A stretch of 64,000 nucleotides of DNA from Alkalihalobacillus sp. TS-13 (lineage in GTDB: Bacteria > Bacillota > Bacilli > Bacillales > Fictibacillaceae): the NCBI RefSeq assembly GCF_019720915.1, contig NZ_JAHKSI010000001.1, forward strand, positions 124,001 through 188,000, read 5' to 3'. Each line of letters begins with the position of its first letter. The first letter of the stretch is position 1. The notes under the pieces were generated by a model. The model made no database searches, was not told where the DNA came from, and saw only the letters and a list, made by a program, of their open reading frames with translations. Made by a program: the position numbers and the translations under genes. Of this stretch, positions 9,491 to 19,208 are shown in pieces.

Positions 9491-9604
9491 ACCCAAAAAA
9501 AGGAAAGCACGAGGAAACATATATTACGGGATGGAATCCTCCACAATGTTTAATTTAAAATTTTTATACATGTAGTATCTCGTTCATGGTTTTTTACAGA
9601 TAAT

Positions 9605-9618
9605 TGTATGCGGTTACA
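9605..9618 (+). promoter_or_regulatory. Candidate cre site before the TctC-like gene
   Basis: TGTATGCGGTTACA matches the cre consensus with one deviation and lies 20 bases before the start codon. It is a second possible CcpA contact in the aldarate operon. Confidence 0.45.
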
Positions 9619-9638
9619 AAAATCGAAAGGGAGAGTGT

Positions 9639-10685
9639 ATGATGAAGAAACTTTTTACGATTTTTTTGGTAGCTGTGCTCGCGCTCAGTCTAGCGGCGTG
9701 CAGCGATACTACAGCCGGGTCAGGTGAAGGGTCAGAGGTGGATGTTTCGAGGATCAGGTTGGTGATCGGTTCAACGTCTACAGGTGGGGATACATACCAG
9801 AATGCCGATACGATCAGCCGCTATTTGGAAGATCCTTTGGGAACGAATATCAAAGTGGACGCAGTCGGGGCAGTCCGGGCTTTCCAAGAGTTGGGGAAGG
9901 CGAAGAATGACGGCAGTACTGTGATGTTTTTCCATGACATGGCGTATTTAGGCGTCGAATATGGAAGCATCCAGGAAAACAACAAGCTGGAAAACTGGAC
10001 AATCGGACCTGTTGTTTCGACCAATCCAGGGAATGCCTTTTTAGCGAAGGGGGACGCACCTTATGACACGATGGCAGAATCCGCAGAATGGCTGAAAAAT
10101 AATCCGGATGAAACGATCACCGTAGCGATTGAATCAGGTGGGGTGTCCGAGATCACGTTCGACGGTTACTATCTATGGGTGAAAGAAAAATACGGAACCG
10201 AGGTTTCAGACCGTATCAAAGCCTACGTGACAGGGTCCCAGGAAGATAAGAACCAAGCGTTATGGGATGGAAATGCAGACATTATCAACGGTTCGATCGG
10301 CGGTAACAACGAATATACGAAAGATGGTGTCGAAGATGACATCAAGATGAAGTTCCTCGGCATTACAGCTGGGAAACGGGTGGAAGGCTATGACATCCCT
10401 ACTTTCGCTGAACAAGGGATTACAGTTAACGGCAAAGAGTTCGTCTTCGATAAGGAATTCTTCTTCCTCATGCCAAAGGATGTTGAAGAAGACTTTGCTT
10501 CGAAACTGGATAAAGCTGTAGCAGAAGTGGAAGAAAATCCGGACTATGCGAAAGACCTGGGCAAGAATGCTTATATCACCAATTACGTCCCAGCAGAGGA
10601 AGCGAAAGACTACTTACGCGAGAAGAGGGCGACTTTCCAGAACATCATCAAAAACGCACCAGAGCTGGACAAGATCACCAATTGA
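9639..10685 (+). CDS. Tripartite tricarboxylate transporter (TTT) substrate-binding lipoprotein, TctC/Bug-like
   Basis: The 348-residue protein has a lipoprotein signal peptide with lipobox LAAC at about Cys21. A TctC/Bug-type binding fold follows: an N-terminal LVIGSTSTGGDTY loop, then an AVGAVRAFQELGKAKNDG segment equivalent to the ligand-gripping GG loop. Two ATGs (9639 and 9642) are usable after GGGAG. It catches a carboxylated solute outside the membrane for the TctB and TctA subunits encoded next. Sitting inside a glucarate/galactarate operon, its ligand is most likely an aldarate. The related Bacillus operon uses the MFS permease GudP instead. Confidence 0.85.
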   Translation: MMKKLFTIFLVAVLALSLAACSDTTAGSGEGSEVDVSRIRLVIGSTSTGGDTYQNADTISRYLEDPLGTNIKVDAVGAVRAFQELGKAKNDGSTVMFFHDMAYLGVEYGSIQENNKLENWTIGPVVSTNPGNAFLAKGDAPYDTMAESAEWLKNNPDETITVAIESGGVSEITFDGYYLWVKEKYGTEVSDRIKAYVTGSQEDKNQALWDGNADIINGSIGGNNEYTKDGVEDDIKMKFLGITAGKRVEGYDIPTFAEQGITVNGKEFVFDKEFFFLMPKDVEEDFASKLDKAVAEVEENPDYAKDLGKNAYITNYVPAEEAKDYLREKRATFQNIIKNAPELDKITN

Positions 10686-10692
10686 TCGGATA

Positions 10693-10723
10693 GAGGCTGT
10701 CTGTATACAAACTAGACAGCCTC
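10693..10723 (+). other. Intercistronic stem-loop between tctC-like and tctB-like genes
   Basis: A perfect 10-bp stem, GAGGCTGTCT (10693-10702) with AGACAGCCTC (10714-10723), and no T-tract. Such elements after binding-protein genes commonly stabilise the upstream message and set higher binding-protein output than permease; that role is inferred. Confidence 0.6.
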
Positions 10724-10757
10724 ACTCCTTCATTACGGCTATAAGAGGTGAAATCAT

Positions 10758-11162
10758 GTGAAAGACCTGCTCACAGTTAAATTGAAGTTCAGTGAATACC
10801 ATACCATCTTTCCTAAAATCATGCTGACGATCCTGATTTTCCTGGCGGTTTTGATGCTGCTGCTCAATATCGTCAAACGAATAAGGGAAGGAACGTTAAC
10901 GGCGTTTCGTTTTCAATTTTTTGTCGACAACTACGACAAACTTAAATTTTACGGAACGTTCGTGTTGTTGATCGCCTATGCTTTCGTGCTAGAACTGATC
11001 GGTTTTTTACCGGCAAGCATCCTTTTTATGTTCTTGATCAGTTTACTATTCATCGGAAATGTCAAAAAGAAATCGATCGTTGTGTCATTAGCCAACTCGC
11101 TGGCAACGTCATTGGTCATCTGGTATTTGTTCGGCCAGCTGTTCGATATAACTTTACCGTAA
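10758..11162 (+). CDS. TTT transporter small membrane subunit, TctB-like
   Basis: A 134-residue protein with four predicted membrane segments, the size and topology of TctB. It starts at GTG 10758, eight bases after AGAGGTG; the overlapping ATG at 10756 runs straight into a stop. TctB supports the large TctA channel subunit in sodium- or proton-coupled uptake. Its sequence is poorly conserved, so identification rests mainly on position between the TctC-like and TctA genes and on the closing hydrophobic segment. Confidence 0.82.
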   Translation: MKDLLTVKLKFSEYHTIFPKIMLTILIFLAVLMLLLNIVKRIREGTLTAFRFQFFVDNYDKLKFYGTFVLLIAYAFVLELIGFLPASILFMFLISLLFIGNVKKKSIVVSLANSLATSLVIWYLFGQLFDITLP

Positions 11163-11177
11163 GGAGGGTGATTTCCA

Positions 11178-12689
11178 ATGGATATATTTGAAATACTCAG
11201 CCCGCTTTCAATCTTGCTCTGTTTCCTCGGCGTATTCATGGGCATCATTTTCGGAACGATCCCGGGAATGACGGCTACGATGGCGATCGCCCTCTTTCTT
11301 CCGATCACCTACACGTTGGATATGGTCGACGCGATCGCCTTATTGATCGGCTTATATGTCGGCGGGATCAGCGGTGGTCTCGTGCCGGCTATCCTGTTGA
11401 ATATCCCTGGTACACCTTCTTCACTCTGTACGACCTTTGACGGCTATCCGATGACCCAGAAGGGCGAAGGGGAAAAAGCGCTGAAAGTTGGGATTACAGC
11501 CTCAATCATCGGCGGCTTTTTCAGCCTGACCGTTTTGTATTTCTTCGCCCCGGTACTCGCTTCTGTCGCGATCAAATTTTCATCCGTCGAAAAGTTCCTG
11601 ATCATCGTTTTTGCATTGACCGTCATCGCCTCGATATCAAAGGGCAGCTTGCTCGGAGGGATTTTCAGCGGTTTGATCGGTGTCTATTTAAGCCTGATCG
11701 GCATGTTTGCGGATAACAACCAGCTGAGGCTCATCCCACCTGGCTTTGAAGAGGAATTGACTTACGGTTTTTCCCTTCTTCCGGTATTGATCGGACTGTT
11801 CGCAATCGCCCAAATCTTTCAGGAGTCTGAAGAGGGAATGAAGGCTTCTCCCCATCAGACGTTCGACTTCAAAAAAGAAAAGAAGAATCCGTTCACCTTC
11901 AAGATTTTCAACGGCCAGATCATCAATACGATCCGTTCCTCGATGATCGGTACGTTCATCGGAATGCTGCCAGGTGTCGGTGGAAGTGCTGCGTCGATTT
12001 CCTCCTACTCGCAAGCGAAGAACTTTTCGAAGCATCCAGAAAAATTAGGGACGGGGGAACCTGAAGGACTCATCGCGAGTGAATCGGCGAACAACGGTCT
12101 GATCGGCGGTGCCCTGATTCCATTGCTCTCGTTGGGGATACCCGGAGACAGTACGACCGCTGTCTTAGTCGGGGCTTTGTTATTGCAGGGGATCCAGGTA
12201 GGACCGTTATTCATCCCGACAAATCCAGATCTATGGGATGGCATCATCTATGCGCTCATCATCGCCAACATCGTGATGTTTTTCTTGATGTTTTTTTCAA
12301 TCAAATATATGGCAAAGATCATTTATATTCCGAAGTACATCATTTATCCGATCATCATCGTCATGTGTGTCGTCGGTTCTTACGCCATCAATAACGGGGT
12401 CATGTTTGATGTTTGGACACTCCTGTTATTCGGATTGGCAGGCTATGTGTTCATGAAAATCGGGATCCAGGTTGCGCCGTTTTTGATAGGCTTCATTTTA
12501 GGGCAGCAATTGGAAAAGTACTTTATTGATAGTTTAAAAGGCAGTGGCGGAGATTTGACGATCTTCTTCACAAAGGGGCCGATTGCGTGGATGTTATGGG
12601 TGTTGATTGCCGTTTCTCTCGTTTATGCGATCATGGATAACCGGAAATCGAAAAGATCCGGCGACCAGAGCATAACCCCGTCGACGTAA
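11178..12689 (+). CDS. TTT transporter large membrane subunit, TctA family
   Basis: The 503-residue protein has about 12 membrane helices. It has the two TctA signature stretches, MGIIFGTIPGMTATMAIAL near residue 20 and IGMLPGVGGSAAS near residue 260, plus the conserved LLNIPGTPSSLCTTFDGYP and LSLGIPGDSTTAVLVGALL loops that line the substrate path. It forms the transport channel of the TctC/B/A system. AAGGAGGGTG precedes the ATG and only 15 bases separate it from the TctB-like gene. Together with the dehydratases downstream it likely imports glucarate or galactarate. Confidence 0.92.
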   Translation: MDIFEILSPLSILLCFLGVFMGIIFGTIPGMTATMAIALFLPITYTLDMVDAIALLIGLYVGGISGGLVPAILLNIPGTPSSLCTTFDGYPMTQKGEGEKALKVGITASIIGGFFSLTVLYFFAPVLASVAIKFSSVEKFLIIVFALTVIASISKGSLLGGIFSGLIGVYLSLIGMFADNNQLRLIPPGFEEELTYGFSLLPVLIGLFAIAQIFQESEEGMKASPHQTFDFKKEKKNPFTFKIFNGQIINTIRSSMIGTFIGMLPGVGGSAASISSYSQAKNFSKHPEKLGTGEPEGLIASESANNGLIGGALIPLLSLGIPGDSTTAVLVGALLLQGIQVGPLFIPTNPDLWDGIIYALIIANIVMFFLMFFSIKYMAKIIYIPKYIIYPIIIVMCVVGSYAINNGVMFDVWTLLLFGLAGYVFMKIGIQVAPFLIGFILGQQLEKYFIDSLKGSGGDLTIFFTKGPIAWMLWVLIAVSLVYAIMDNRKSKRSGDQSITPST

Positions 12690-12735
12690 TACGAACACCG
12701 CTGTTTTATAGATAACTAGGATAGGAGAGGATAGG

Positions 12736-14085
12736 ATGGAGTCTGTTACGAAGAAAAAACATATGACCCCGACAATCGTGGAAATGTCCGTCATCCCCGT
12801 TGCCGGTCATGACAGCATGCTGTTGAATCTGAGCGGTGCCCACGGTCCGTATTTTACACGGAACGTGGTGATCCTCAAGGATAGCAGCGGGAATGTGGGA
12901 GTTGGTGAGGTTCCAGGAGGCGAAGGAATCCGAAAGACATTGGAGGATTCCAAACCGCTGCTGATCGGGAGTTCAATCGGCCATTATAACAATCTATTGA
13001 AAAAGGTGAAGCATTCGTTTGCTGCTAGGGATGCCAACGGCCGGGGAAAGCAGACATTTGATCTGCGCATCACGATTCATGCGGTAACAGCCTTAGAGGC
13101 AGCCTTACTCGATTTATTAGGGAAACATCTTGATGTCCCGGTTGCCGCATTGCTTGGGGAAGGCCAACAGCGGGATAAAGTAAAGATGCTCGGCTATTTG
13201 TTTTACATAGGGGACCGGAACAAGACGGATCTGCCTTACATCAGCGGAGAGGGGGAAGAAGATGAGTGGCTGCGGGTCCGTCATGAAGAAGCGTTGACAC
13301 CGGAAGCGATCGTCAAGTTGGCCCAAGCGGCAGAAAAACGCTATGGATTCAAGGACTTCAAGCTGAAAGGCGGCGTTCTGGGCGGGAAAGAGGAGATCGA
13401 AGCGATCCGAGCCCTGGCGGAAAGCTTTCCTGAAGCCCGTATCACGCTTGATCCGAATGGCGCATGGTCTTTACAGGAGGCGATCGGACTATGCCGGGAT
13501 ATGCATGGCACATTGGCTTATGCAGAGGATCCGTGCGGTGCGGAAAATGGCTATTCCGCACGAGAGGTCATGGCGGAATTCAAACGGGCGACCGGATTGC
13601 CGACTGCAACGAATATGATCGCCACTGACTGGCGGCAGATGGGACATACAGTCCAGCTGAATGCTGTCGATATCCCGCTCGCAGATCCTCATTTTTGGAC
13701 AATGCAAGGCTCTGTGCGGGTTGCCCAGATGTGCAATGACTGGGGGATGACTTGGGGATCCCATTCCAATAACCACTTTGACATCTCATTAGCGATGTTC
13801 ACCCATGTCGCGGCAGCGGCACCAGGGGAGATCACAGCGATCGACACACACTGGATCTGGCAGGATGGTCAGCGCTTGACGAAGGAGCCTTTTGACATTG
13901 AAGAAGGGCATGTGACGGTCCCCGATAAACCTGGTCTGGGCGTAGAGGTGGACACGGGCCAAATCGAAAAAGCCCATCGATTATATAAAGAGATGGAGCT
14001 GGATGCCCGTGATGATTCTGTCGCAATGCAGTATCTCATTCCAGGCTGGGAATTCGATCCGAAGCGTCCAAGCATGGTCCGATGA
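12736..14085 (+). CDS. gudD: Glucarate dehydratase
   Basis: An enolase-superfamily enzyme of 449 residues, close to the usual length of GudD (about 445-455). The opening ([20 protein letters not shown], then [14 protein letters not shown]) is typical of glucarate dehydratases. The catalytic KxK motif (FKLKGG), the metal ligands around LDPNGAW and AEDPCG, and the late [14 protein letters not shown] histidine are all present. It dehydrates D-glucarate (and L-idarate) to KDG. The start at 12736 follows GGAGAGG by two to seven bases; an in-frame ATG at 12763 has no good ribosome site. The product feeds kdgD. Confidence 0.95.
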   Translation: MESVTKKKHMTPTIVEMSVIPVAGHDSMLLNLSGAHGPYFTRNVVILKDSSGNVGVGEVPGGEGIRKTLEDSKPLLIGSSIGHYNNLLKKVKHSFAARDANGRGKQTFDLRITIHAVTALEAALLDLLGKHLDVPVAALLGEGQQRDKVKMLGYLFYIGDRNKTDLPYISGEGEEDEWLRVRHEEALTPEAIVKLAQAAEKRYGFKDFKLKGGVLGGKEEIEAIRALAESFPEARITLDPNGAWSLQEAIGLCRDMHGTLAYAEDPCGAENGYSAREVMAEFKRATGLPTATNMIATDWRQMGHTVQLNAVDIPLADPHFWTMQGSVRVAQMCNDWGMTWGSHSNNHFDISLAMFTHVAAAAPGEITAIDTHWIWQDGQRLTKEPFDIEEGHVTVPDKPGLGVEVDTGQIEKAHRLYKEMELDARDDSVAMQYLIPGWEFDPKRPSMVR

Positions 14086-14128
14086 ATTTTTTTAAAGCGG
14101 TATAAAAGACATACAAGGAGGCTTCATC

Positions 14129-15193
14129 TTGAATTTTAACGCTGAACGTTTGATCCATTATGTGGACGATATTTTTAAAAACGTCGGCTTGTCCTCAGAA
14201 GACAGCCACATCGTTGCAGAAAGTCTGGTCGCGGCCAATCTGCGCGGGGTCGATTCCCATGGCGTCACCCGTGTTCCAATCTATGTGAAACGCCTGATAG
14301 AAGGCGCAGTCAATCCTTGTCCGGACATCAAAGTGATCCAAGAAAGTGATGCGACTCTCTTGATCGATGGGGACGATGGCATGGGACAGGTCGTAGGTCG
14401 GAAGGCGATGGAAATCGGCATAGCTAAAACGAAGAAAAGCGGCGGCGTACATATTGGGGTCACCCGTTCCAGTCATTTTGGAGCAGGGGCATATTTTGTG
14501 AAACGAGCCGTTGAAGCGGATATGGTCGCGTTCGCGATGTCGAATGCCCCGTCGACAATGGCCCCATGGGGCGGAATCCAGCCTTACTTCGGAACGAATC
14601 CATACGCTTGTGGAATTCCAGCGGGCAAACATGAGCCGATCCTATTGGATATGGCCACGAGTGTCGTCGCAAGAGGGAAAATCATCATGTCCGCCCAGAA
14701 CGGTACTGATATTCCGACTGGCTGGGCGATTGATGATAAAGGCCGTCCGACAACCGATTCGAACGCTGCATTAGCCGGATCCGTCCTGCCGTTCGGCGGA
14801 CCGAAAGGATACGGGATCGCCATGATGATCGACATCATGAGCGGGGTCTTGACTGGTGCCGGCTTTGGTCCCCACATCAATAATATTTATGGAGACTATG
14901 ACAAACCGCAAAATGTCGGGCATTTCTTCCAGTTGATCGATGTCAACCGCTTCATGCCGGCTGAATTGTTCAAGCAACGCGTTGATCAGATGATTGATGA
15001 AATCAAATCATCGCCAGCAGCTGAAGGGGTTGAAGCGATATTCGTTCCAGGAGAGCTCGAAAACAGGATCAAGCAAAAAAGGCTGGAGAATGGCATCGAT
15101 TTATCTGAAGAAGTCTATGAAGATCTCAAAAAAGTCGGGGCGGAATGCGGCGTAGATATACGGGATTATGAGAATGCCGACACCATCCGTTGA
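14129..15193 (+). CDS. Ldh-family (type 2 malate/L-lactate/L-sulfolactate) NAD(P)-dependent dehydrogenase
   Basis: The 354-residue protein starts at TTG 14129 after AAGGAGG. It shows the family's LRGVDSHGVTRVP segment, the catalytic histidine in SSHFGAG near residue 115, and the FGTNPYACGIP and GPKGYGIAMMIDIMSG cofactor segments. Members reduce or oxidise 2-oxo/2-hydroxy acids or imines: malate, 2,3-diketogulonate, ureidoglycolate, piperideine-2-carboxylate. None of these is a known step of the glucarate/galactarate route, yet the gene sits between gudD and garD in the operon. It may handle a side product or a third acid sugar. Confidence 0.88.
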   Translation: MNFNAERLIHYVDDIFKNVGLSSEDSHIVAESLVAANLRGVDSHGVTRVPIYVKRLIEGAVNPCPDIKVIQESDATLLIDGDDGMGQVVGRKAMEIGIAKTKKSGGVHIGVTRSSHFGAGAYFVKRAVEADMVAFAMSNAPSTMAPWGGIQPYFGTNPYACGIPAGKHEPILLDMATSVVARGKIIMSAQNGTDIPTGWAIDDKGRPTTDSNAALAGSVLPFGGPKGYGIAMMIDIMSGVLTGAGFGPHINNIYGDYDKPQNVGHFFQLIDVNRFMPAELFKQRVDQMIDEIKSSPAAEGVEAIFVPGELENRIKQKRLENGIDLSEEVYEDLKKVGAECGVDIRDYENADTIR

Positions 15194-15292
15194 TTGACAA
15201 AATCCTGACAGAGGTGGCAGTGGGGAACTGCTGCCTTTGGATCATGGAACAAGTCGTTTTGTCGGACGGAAATCAGAAAGGGTGAATCATCC

Positions 15293-16831
15293 ATGTCATT
15301 GGATAAGACACAAAACGAAACACCTCTCTACATCAAAGTGAACGATAACGATAATGTGGCGACGATTGTCAATTCAGGGGGATTGAAGAAAGGAATGACA
15401 TTCTCTTGCGGGCTACAACTGCAAGAATATGTGCCAGAAGGACATAAAGTGGCTTTAGCTGATTTCGATGAAGGTGAAGCGCTCGTCCGTTACGGGGAAG
15501 TGATCGGCTATACGGCAGCTCCGATCCAAAAAGGCAGCTGGGTGAAAGAAGCGTTGGTGAACCTGCCGATGCCTCCTGAGTTGGATGATCTGCCAATCGC
15601 AACACGAACACCTGAGGAACAGCCGCCATTAGAAGGCTATACATTTGAAGGCTATCGTAATGCGGATGGAAGTGCCGGAATCAAAAATATCCTCGGTATC
15701 ACGACAAGTGTCCAGTGTGTGGTCGGGGTCCTTGATCATGCGGTTGCTAAAATCAAAAAAGAACTGTTGCCGAAATACCCGAACGTCCACGATGTAGTGG
15801 CACTCAACCACAACTATGGCTGCGGAGTTGCGATCAATGCACCTGAAGCCGAGATCCCGATCCGTACGCTGCAAAGCATGTCGACCCACCCTAACTTCGG
15901 CGGTGAAGTCATGGTCGTCGGGTTGGGCTGTGAAAAACTTTTGCCTGAACGGTTGATCCCGGGTGATGACAAACAGCTCAACATCCTCTCCTTGCAAGAT
16001 CAACAAGGATTCACCAAAATGATCGACGCGATCATGGCGATGGCAGATGAGCGGTTGCAAAAGCTGAACGAGCGGGAGCGGGTGACCTGTCCAGTTTCAG
16101 ATTTGGTTATCGGTTTACAGTGCGGTGGGAGTGACGCTTTCTCTGGTGTAACAGCTAATCCTGCTGTCGGTTACGCCGCAGATCTGTTGGTCCGTGCTGG
16201 CGCCACAGTCATGTTTTCAGAAGTGACTGAAGTACGGGATGCTGTCCATTTGTTGACCCCCAGAGCAGTAAATGAAGAGGTCGGGCGTGCGTTGATCGAT
16301 GAGATGAAGTGGTACGATGAGTATTTACAGAGGGGGATGGCAGACCGCAGTGCTAATCCGTCCCCTGGCAATAAAAAGGGTGGTCTTGTCAATGTCGTTG
16401 AAAAGTCGCTAGGCTCGATTGTGAAATCGGGAAGCAGTCCGATCTCCGGTGTGTTGTCACCAGGGGAGAAAGCAACCCAAAAAGGGCTGATTTTTGCAGC
16501 AACACCTGCCAGCGATTTTGTCTGCGGGACATTGCAGCTCGCTTCCGGCATGCACCTTCAAGTGTTCACTACAGGCCGCGGTACGCCATACGGATTGGCG
16601 ATGGCTCCTGTCATCAAGGTATCGACACGCAATGCACTGAAAAGTCAGTGGGATGACCTGATCGATGTCAATGCAGGACGAATCGCAACCGGAGAGGCTA
16701 CGATCGAGGAGGTTGGCTGGGAGCTTTTCCATTTCATACTCGATGTTGCAAGCGGCCGCAAACAGACCTGGGCCGAGCACTGGGGAATCCAGAACGACTT
16801 GAGCCTGTTCAACCCAGCACCGATCACTTGA
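15293..16831 (+). CDS. garD: Galactarate dehydratase, UxaA family
   Basis: The 512-residue protein has the GarD two-part structure: an N-terminal SAF-like domain (about residues 10-90, [20 protein letters not shown]) and the large UxaA/GarD catalytic domain from about residue 110. The catalytic domain has [50 protein letters not shown] and SEVTE. Conserved cysteines and histidine would bind the iron of the dehydratase site. It turns galactarate into KDG, the same product as GudD, so both aldarates converge on kdgD. Last gene of the operon, with a terminator about 70 bases on. Confidence 0.93.
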   Translation: MSLDKTQNETPLYIKVNDNDNVATIVNSGGLKKGMTFSCGLQLQEYVPEGHKVALADFDEGEALVRYGEVIGYTAAPIQKGSWVKEALVNLPMPPELDDLPIATRTPEEQPPLEGYTFEGYRNADGSAGIKNILGITTSVQCVVGVLDHAVAKIKKELLPKYPNVHDVVALNHNYGCGVAINAPEAEIPIRTLQSMSTHPNFGGEVMVVGLGCEKLLPERLIPGDDKQLNILSLQDQQGFTKMIDAIMAMADERLQKLNERERVTCPVSDLVIGLQCGGSDAFSGVTANPAVGYAADLLVRAGATVMFSEVTEVRDAVHLLTPRAVNEEVGRALIDEMKWYDEYLQRGMADRSANPSPGNKKGGLVNVVEKSLGSIVKSGSSPISGVLSPGEKATQKGLIFAATPASDFVCGTLQLASGMHLQVFTTGRGTPYGLAMAPVIKVSTRNALKSQWDDLIDVNAGRIATGEATIEEVGWELFHFILDVASGRKQTWAEHWGIQNDLSLFNPAPIT

Positions 16832-16900
16832 ATTCAAATATAGATCATGTCAGCCTGAAAGACTTTAAAATGTAATTTTGCATATACAGAAAACCAGCTG

Positions 16901-16935
16901 AAAAATCCCCTGTCTTGCGTTAGAATAGGGGATTT
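16901..16935. terminator. Bidirectional terminator between garD and the ger operon
   Basis: AAATCCCCT (16903-16911) pairs with AGGGGATTT (16927-16935). The T-tract is clear for leftward transcription (A5 at 16901-16905) and modest for rightward, so it probably ends the ger operon and, less efficiently, the aldarate operon. Confidence 0.7.
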
Positions 16936-17019
16936 ATTGCTGTCCCTTTTTAGCTTAGCCTATTGAATCAGTCTTTGTTAGACTTCCGATTTTTAAGGAT
17001 TCGATTTTCAACTTGAGTG

Positions 17020-18117
17020 TTAATACTGAGAGCTTTCAAATTTACTTTTACGTATGGAAAAAATGATAAATAAAAGTGGTATGTAGCTATATATGAAATA
17101 GAAACCTATCTCTGAGGCGAATTTCCCTAGTGCATCTACTTCCAGATGGTCATCAATCAAGATGCTGCTAAGCAATATTAATGACATGATCGTATATAAT
17201 GATTTCCTTGGTTTAATTTTCGTTATTTTCTTTAGGATCCTCGTACAACACCAGATAGGAATACAGACGGCTGGAAGTATAACCAAAACCCATGTAAAGA
17301 TAAAAATAAATTCAAACCGGATGATAAAAGGCATTTCAACAATCTTAGTCATTACCAATGTCGGCCATAATGTATGCTTAAGTTGACCTTGGCTAAAATA
17401 AACGAAGGTTAACAATGTAACCAATAGATATAGGAAAGTTGTATAGGCTAATGCTCCGTGTGCCCATTTTGCAGATTTAGAAGGATACTTAATAAACGGG
17501 AAGTAAATCAACAAGGTCTCAAATCCAATATATATCAGGGAAGATGCTTTAGAGGATTGGGCTATTTCAAGAATTGAATGGTTAAAAACCGGCATTAGGT
17601 TTCTAAAATTAGCATATTGTAAAGGAAAATATAACGTTAGCAGAAGAAGAGAAGGTAGAACCACTCCTAGGAAGCTTATTCCCGTTAATGTTCGGAATCC
17701 TCCGGTAATGATGTAAATGATTAGACATGCTAACCCTATGCTAAGCTCCCAGGTTTTGATCATTGGGAATACCCATACATGTATAGCTTCTATATAAGTA
17801 CGAAATACGGTAAGAGCCAAAAGAAAAAAGTATCCAATAACAATAACCGATAAAAAATTCCCGATTTTATCACCAAACGAAATTTGATGGATTTTTAACA
17901 AGTCTTTTGTGGGGTTACTAACCATTTGTAGTATCATCCATAATATAATATGAAGGCTTAGACCTGTGATAATAACCGAGATCCATGCATCATGCCCAGC
18001 ATTTTCAAAAATCGTATTCTGAAAGCTCAGAAGACCAATTCCTGTTTGAGATGAGTGAATCAAAAAGAAAACAAAAAAAGTAGATACTAAATAGTTTTCT
18101 TTATTTTTTTGCTCCAT
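17020..18117 (-). CDS. Spore germination permease, GerAB family (amino acid permease-like)
   Basis: The 365 residues contain about ten membrane helices in the APC-like arrangement of GerAB-type proteins. The start is typical (NYLVSTFFVFFLIHSSQTGI) and a long hydrophilic break occurs before the last helices. In germinant receptors this B subunit binds the nutrient in the inner spore membrane. The start lies three bases after the GerC stop and the GGGAGTGG ribosome site overlaps the end of GerC, so the two are translationally coupled. It is the last gene of the operon. Nutrient specificity cannot be read from the sequence. Confidence 0.9.
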   Translation of the reverse strand: MEQKNKENYLVSTFFVFFLIHSSQTGIGLLSFQNTIFENAGHDAWISVIITGLSLHIILWMILQMVSNPTKDLLKIHQISFGDKIGNFLSVIVIGYFFLLALTVFRTYIEAIHVWVFPMIKTWELSIGLACLIIYIITGGFRTLTGISFLGVVLPSLLLLTLYFPLQYANFRNLMPVFNHSILEIAQSSKASSLIYIGFETLLIYFPFIKYPSKSAKWAHGALAYTTFLYLLVTLLTFVYFSQGQLKHTLWPTLVMTKIVEMPFIIRFEFIFIFTWVLVILPAVCIPIWCCTRILKKITKIKPRKSLYTIMSLILLSSILIDDHLEVDALGKFASEIGFYFIYSYIPLLFIIFSIRKSKFESSQY

Positions 18118-18120
18118 TAT

Positions 18121-19179
18121 CTACCCACTCCCGAGAAAGTTCATCTTTGTTTCAATTTCAAATTCTAAATTTGGGTATTGATCATTAAACCTCTCTTGCG
18201 TCCAACCCCGCTTTTCACTTCTAACTAAATCTCCAAATCCCATAGGATCTACTTGTTCCTCTTTAAACTCTTCCAATAACTTTTCAATTTTTGTGGTTAA
18301 TTCTTTTTCGATCATTGTAGATACTTTATCTACATCTTCCTTCTTGGTAAGATCAAGGGACCCTGGGTAATCTTTAATAAGAGCAAACAAATCAAGTTTA
18401 ATGTTCACCTTTGGCTCTTGACGAGTATTTTTAAGGTAGATTTTTCGTTTTCCATACATAATTTTTAAAGAGATTTTCTCTTTCTGTTCGCTTATGAATT
18501 CATAAGTACCACTCATATTTTTGTCTTTAATGATCTTAAAGAGGAACGTTTCTTTATCCTGCAAGCGCATCGCCAATTTGTCACCCTTAAAAATTCCTAA
18601 ACCATCAACCATTATCTTTTCAGATTCATAAAGAGTTAAGAACGGTAAGTAAACATCTTGTCCAGCACCAAAATATTGATTTAATACTGTATGAAGGTTC
18701 GTTTGCGGCGTATTCCCATATGTTATATTTTGTTCAATTACATCAGAGAGATAAAAAGGTGGTAATGTCATAGTATGATTAAGGACTTCAGCAGCATCCT
18801 GCTCGGATATTGCCATTTTTGCATTGCTTGCTATGATTGGATCTCTGACAAGCGTACTAATTAAATCTTTAATGCTTTCTTTTGCAAAAGGTTCACCCAT
18901 TAATATTGTTCTTGTTTTTCCAATTTCAACAGGGTGTGGTACTTGTTGTGTAAACGTCGTAAATATTCCATTTGCAGTTTCGGATTCTGCTGTAAGAAGC
19001 TTTACTGGTGCCCCTGCTGGTACATCATAATGAACATGGAAAGAAGCGCTCCCTTTTATTTTATCATCTTCAAGATCATAGCCTAATGATTCAATCAGTT
19101 TTAAATCCTCGACTATTTTATTCCTAGAGCATCCTACTATTAACAACAGGACACATAGGATTTTTAAAAAGTTCATCAT
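18121..19179 (-). CDS. Ger(x)C-family spore germination lipoprotein
   Basis: From ATG 19179 the product is 352 residues with a lipoprotein signal peptide and lipobox LIVGC (Cys17), then the Ger(x)C opening KIVEDLKLIESLGYDLEDDK. The three-domain C subunit is anchored to the inner spore membrane and is needed for receptor assembly. I prefer 19179 over the TTG at 19188 because AAGAGG stands nine bases before the ATG and the shorter form gives a normal signal peptide. Gene order A-C-B is less common than A-B-C for such operons. Confidence 0.9.
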   Translation of the reverse strand: MMNFLKILCVLLLIVGCSRNKIVEDLKLIESLGYDLEDDKIKGSASFHVHYDVPAGAPVKLLTAESETANGIFTTFTQQVPHPVEIGKTRTILMGEPFAKESIKDLISTLVRDPIIASNAKMAISEQDAAEVLNHTMTLPPFYLSDVIEQNITYGNTPQTNLHTVLNQYFGAGQDVYLPFLTLYESEKIMVDGLGIFKGDKLAMRLQDKETFLFKIIKDKNMSGTYEFISEQKEKISLKIMYGKRKIYLKNTRQEPKVNIKLDLFALIKDYPGSLDLTKKEDVDKVSTMIEKELTTKIEKLLEEFKEEQVDPMGFGDLVRSEKRGWTQERFNDQYPNLEFEIETKMNFLGSG

Positions 19180-19208
19180 GGCCCACAACCTCTTGAAAGA
19201 GAAATAAG

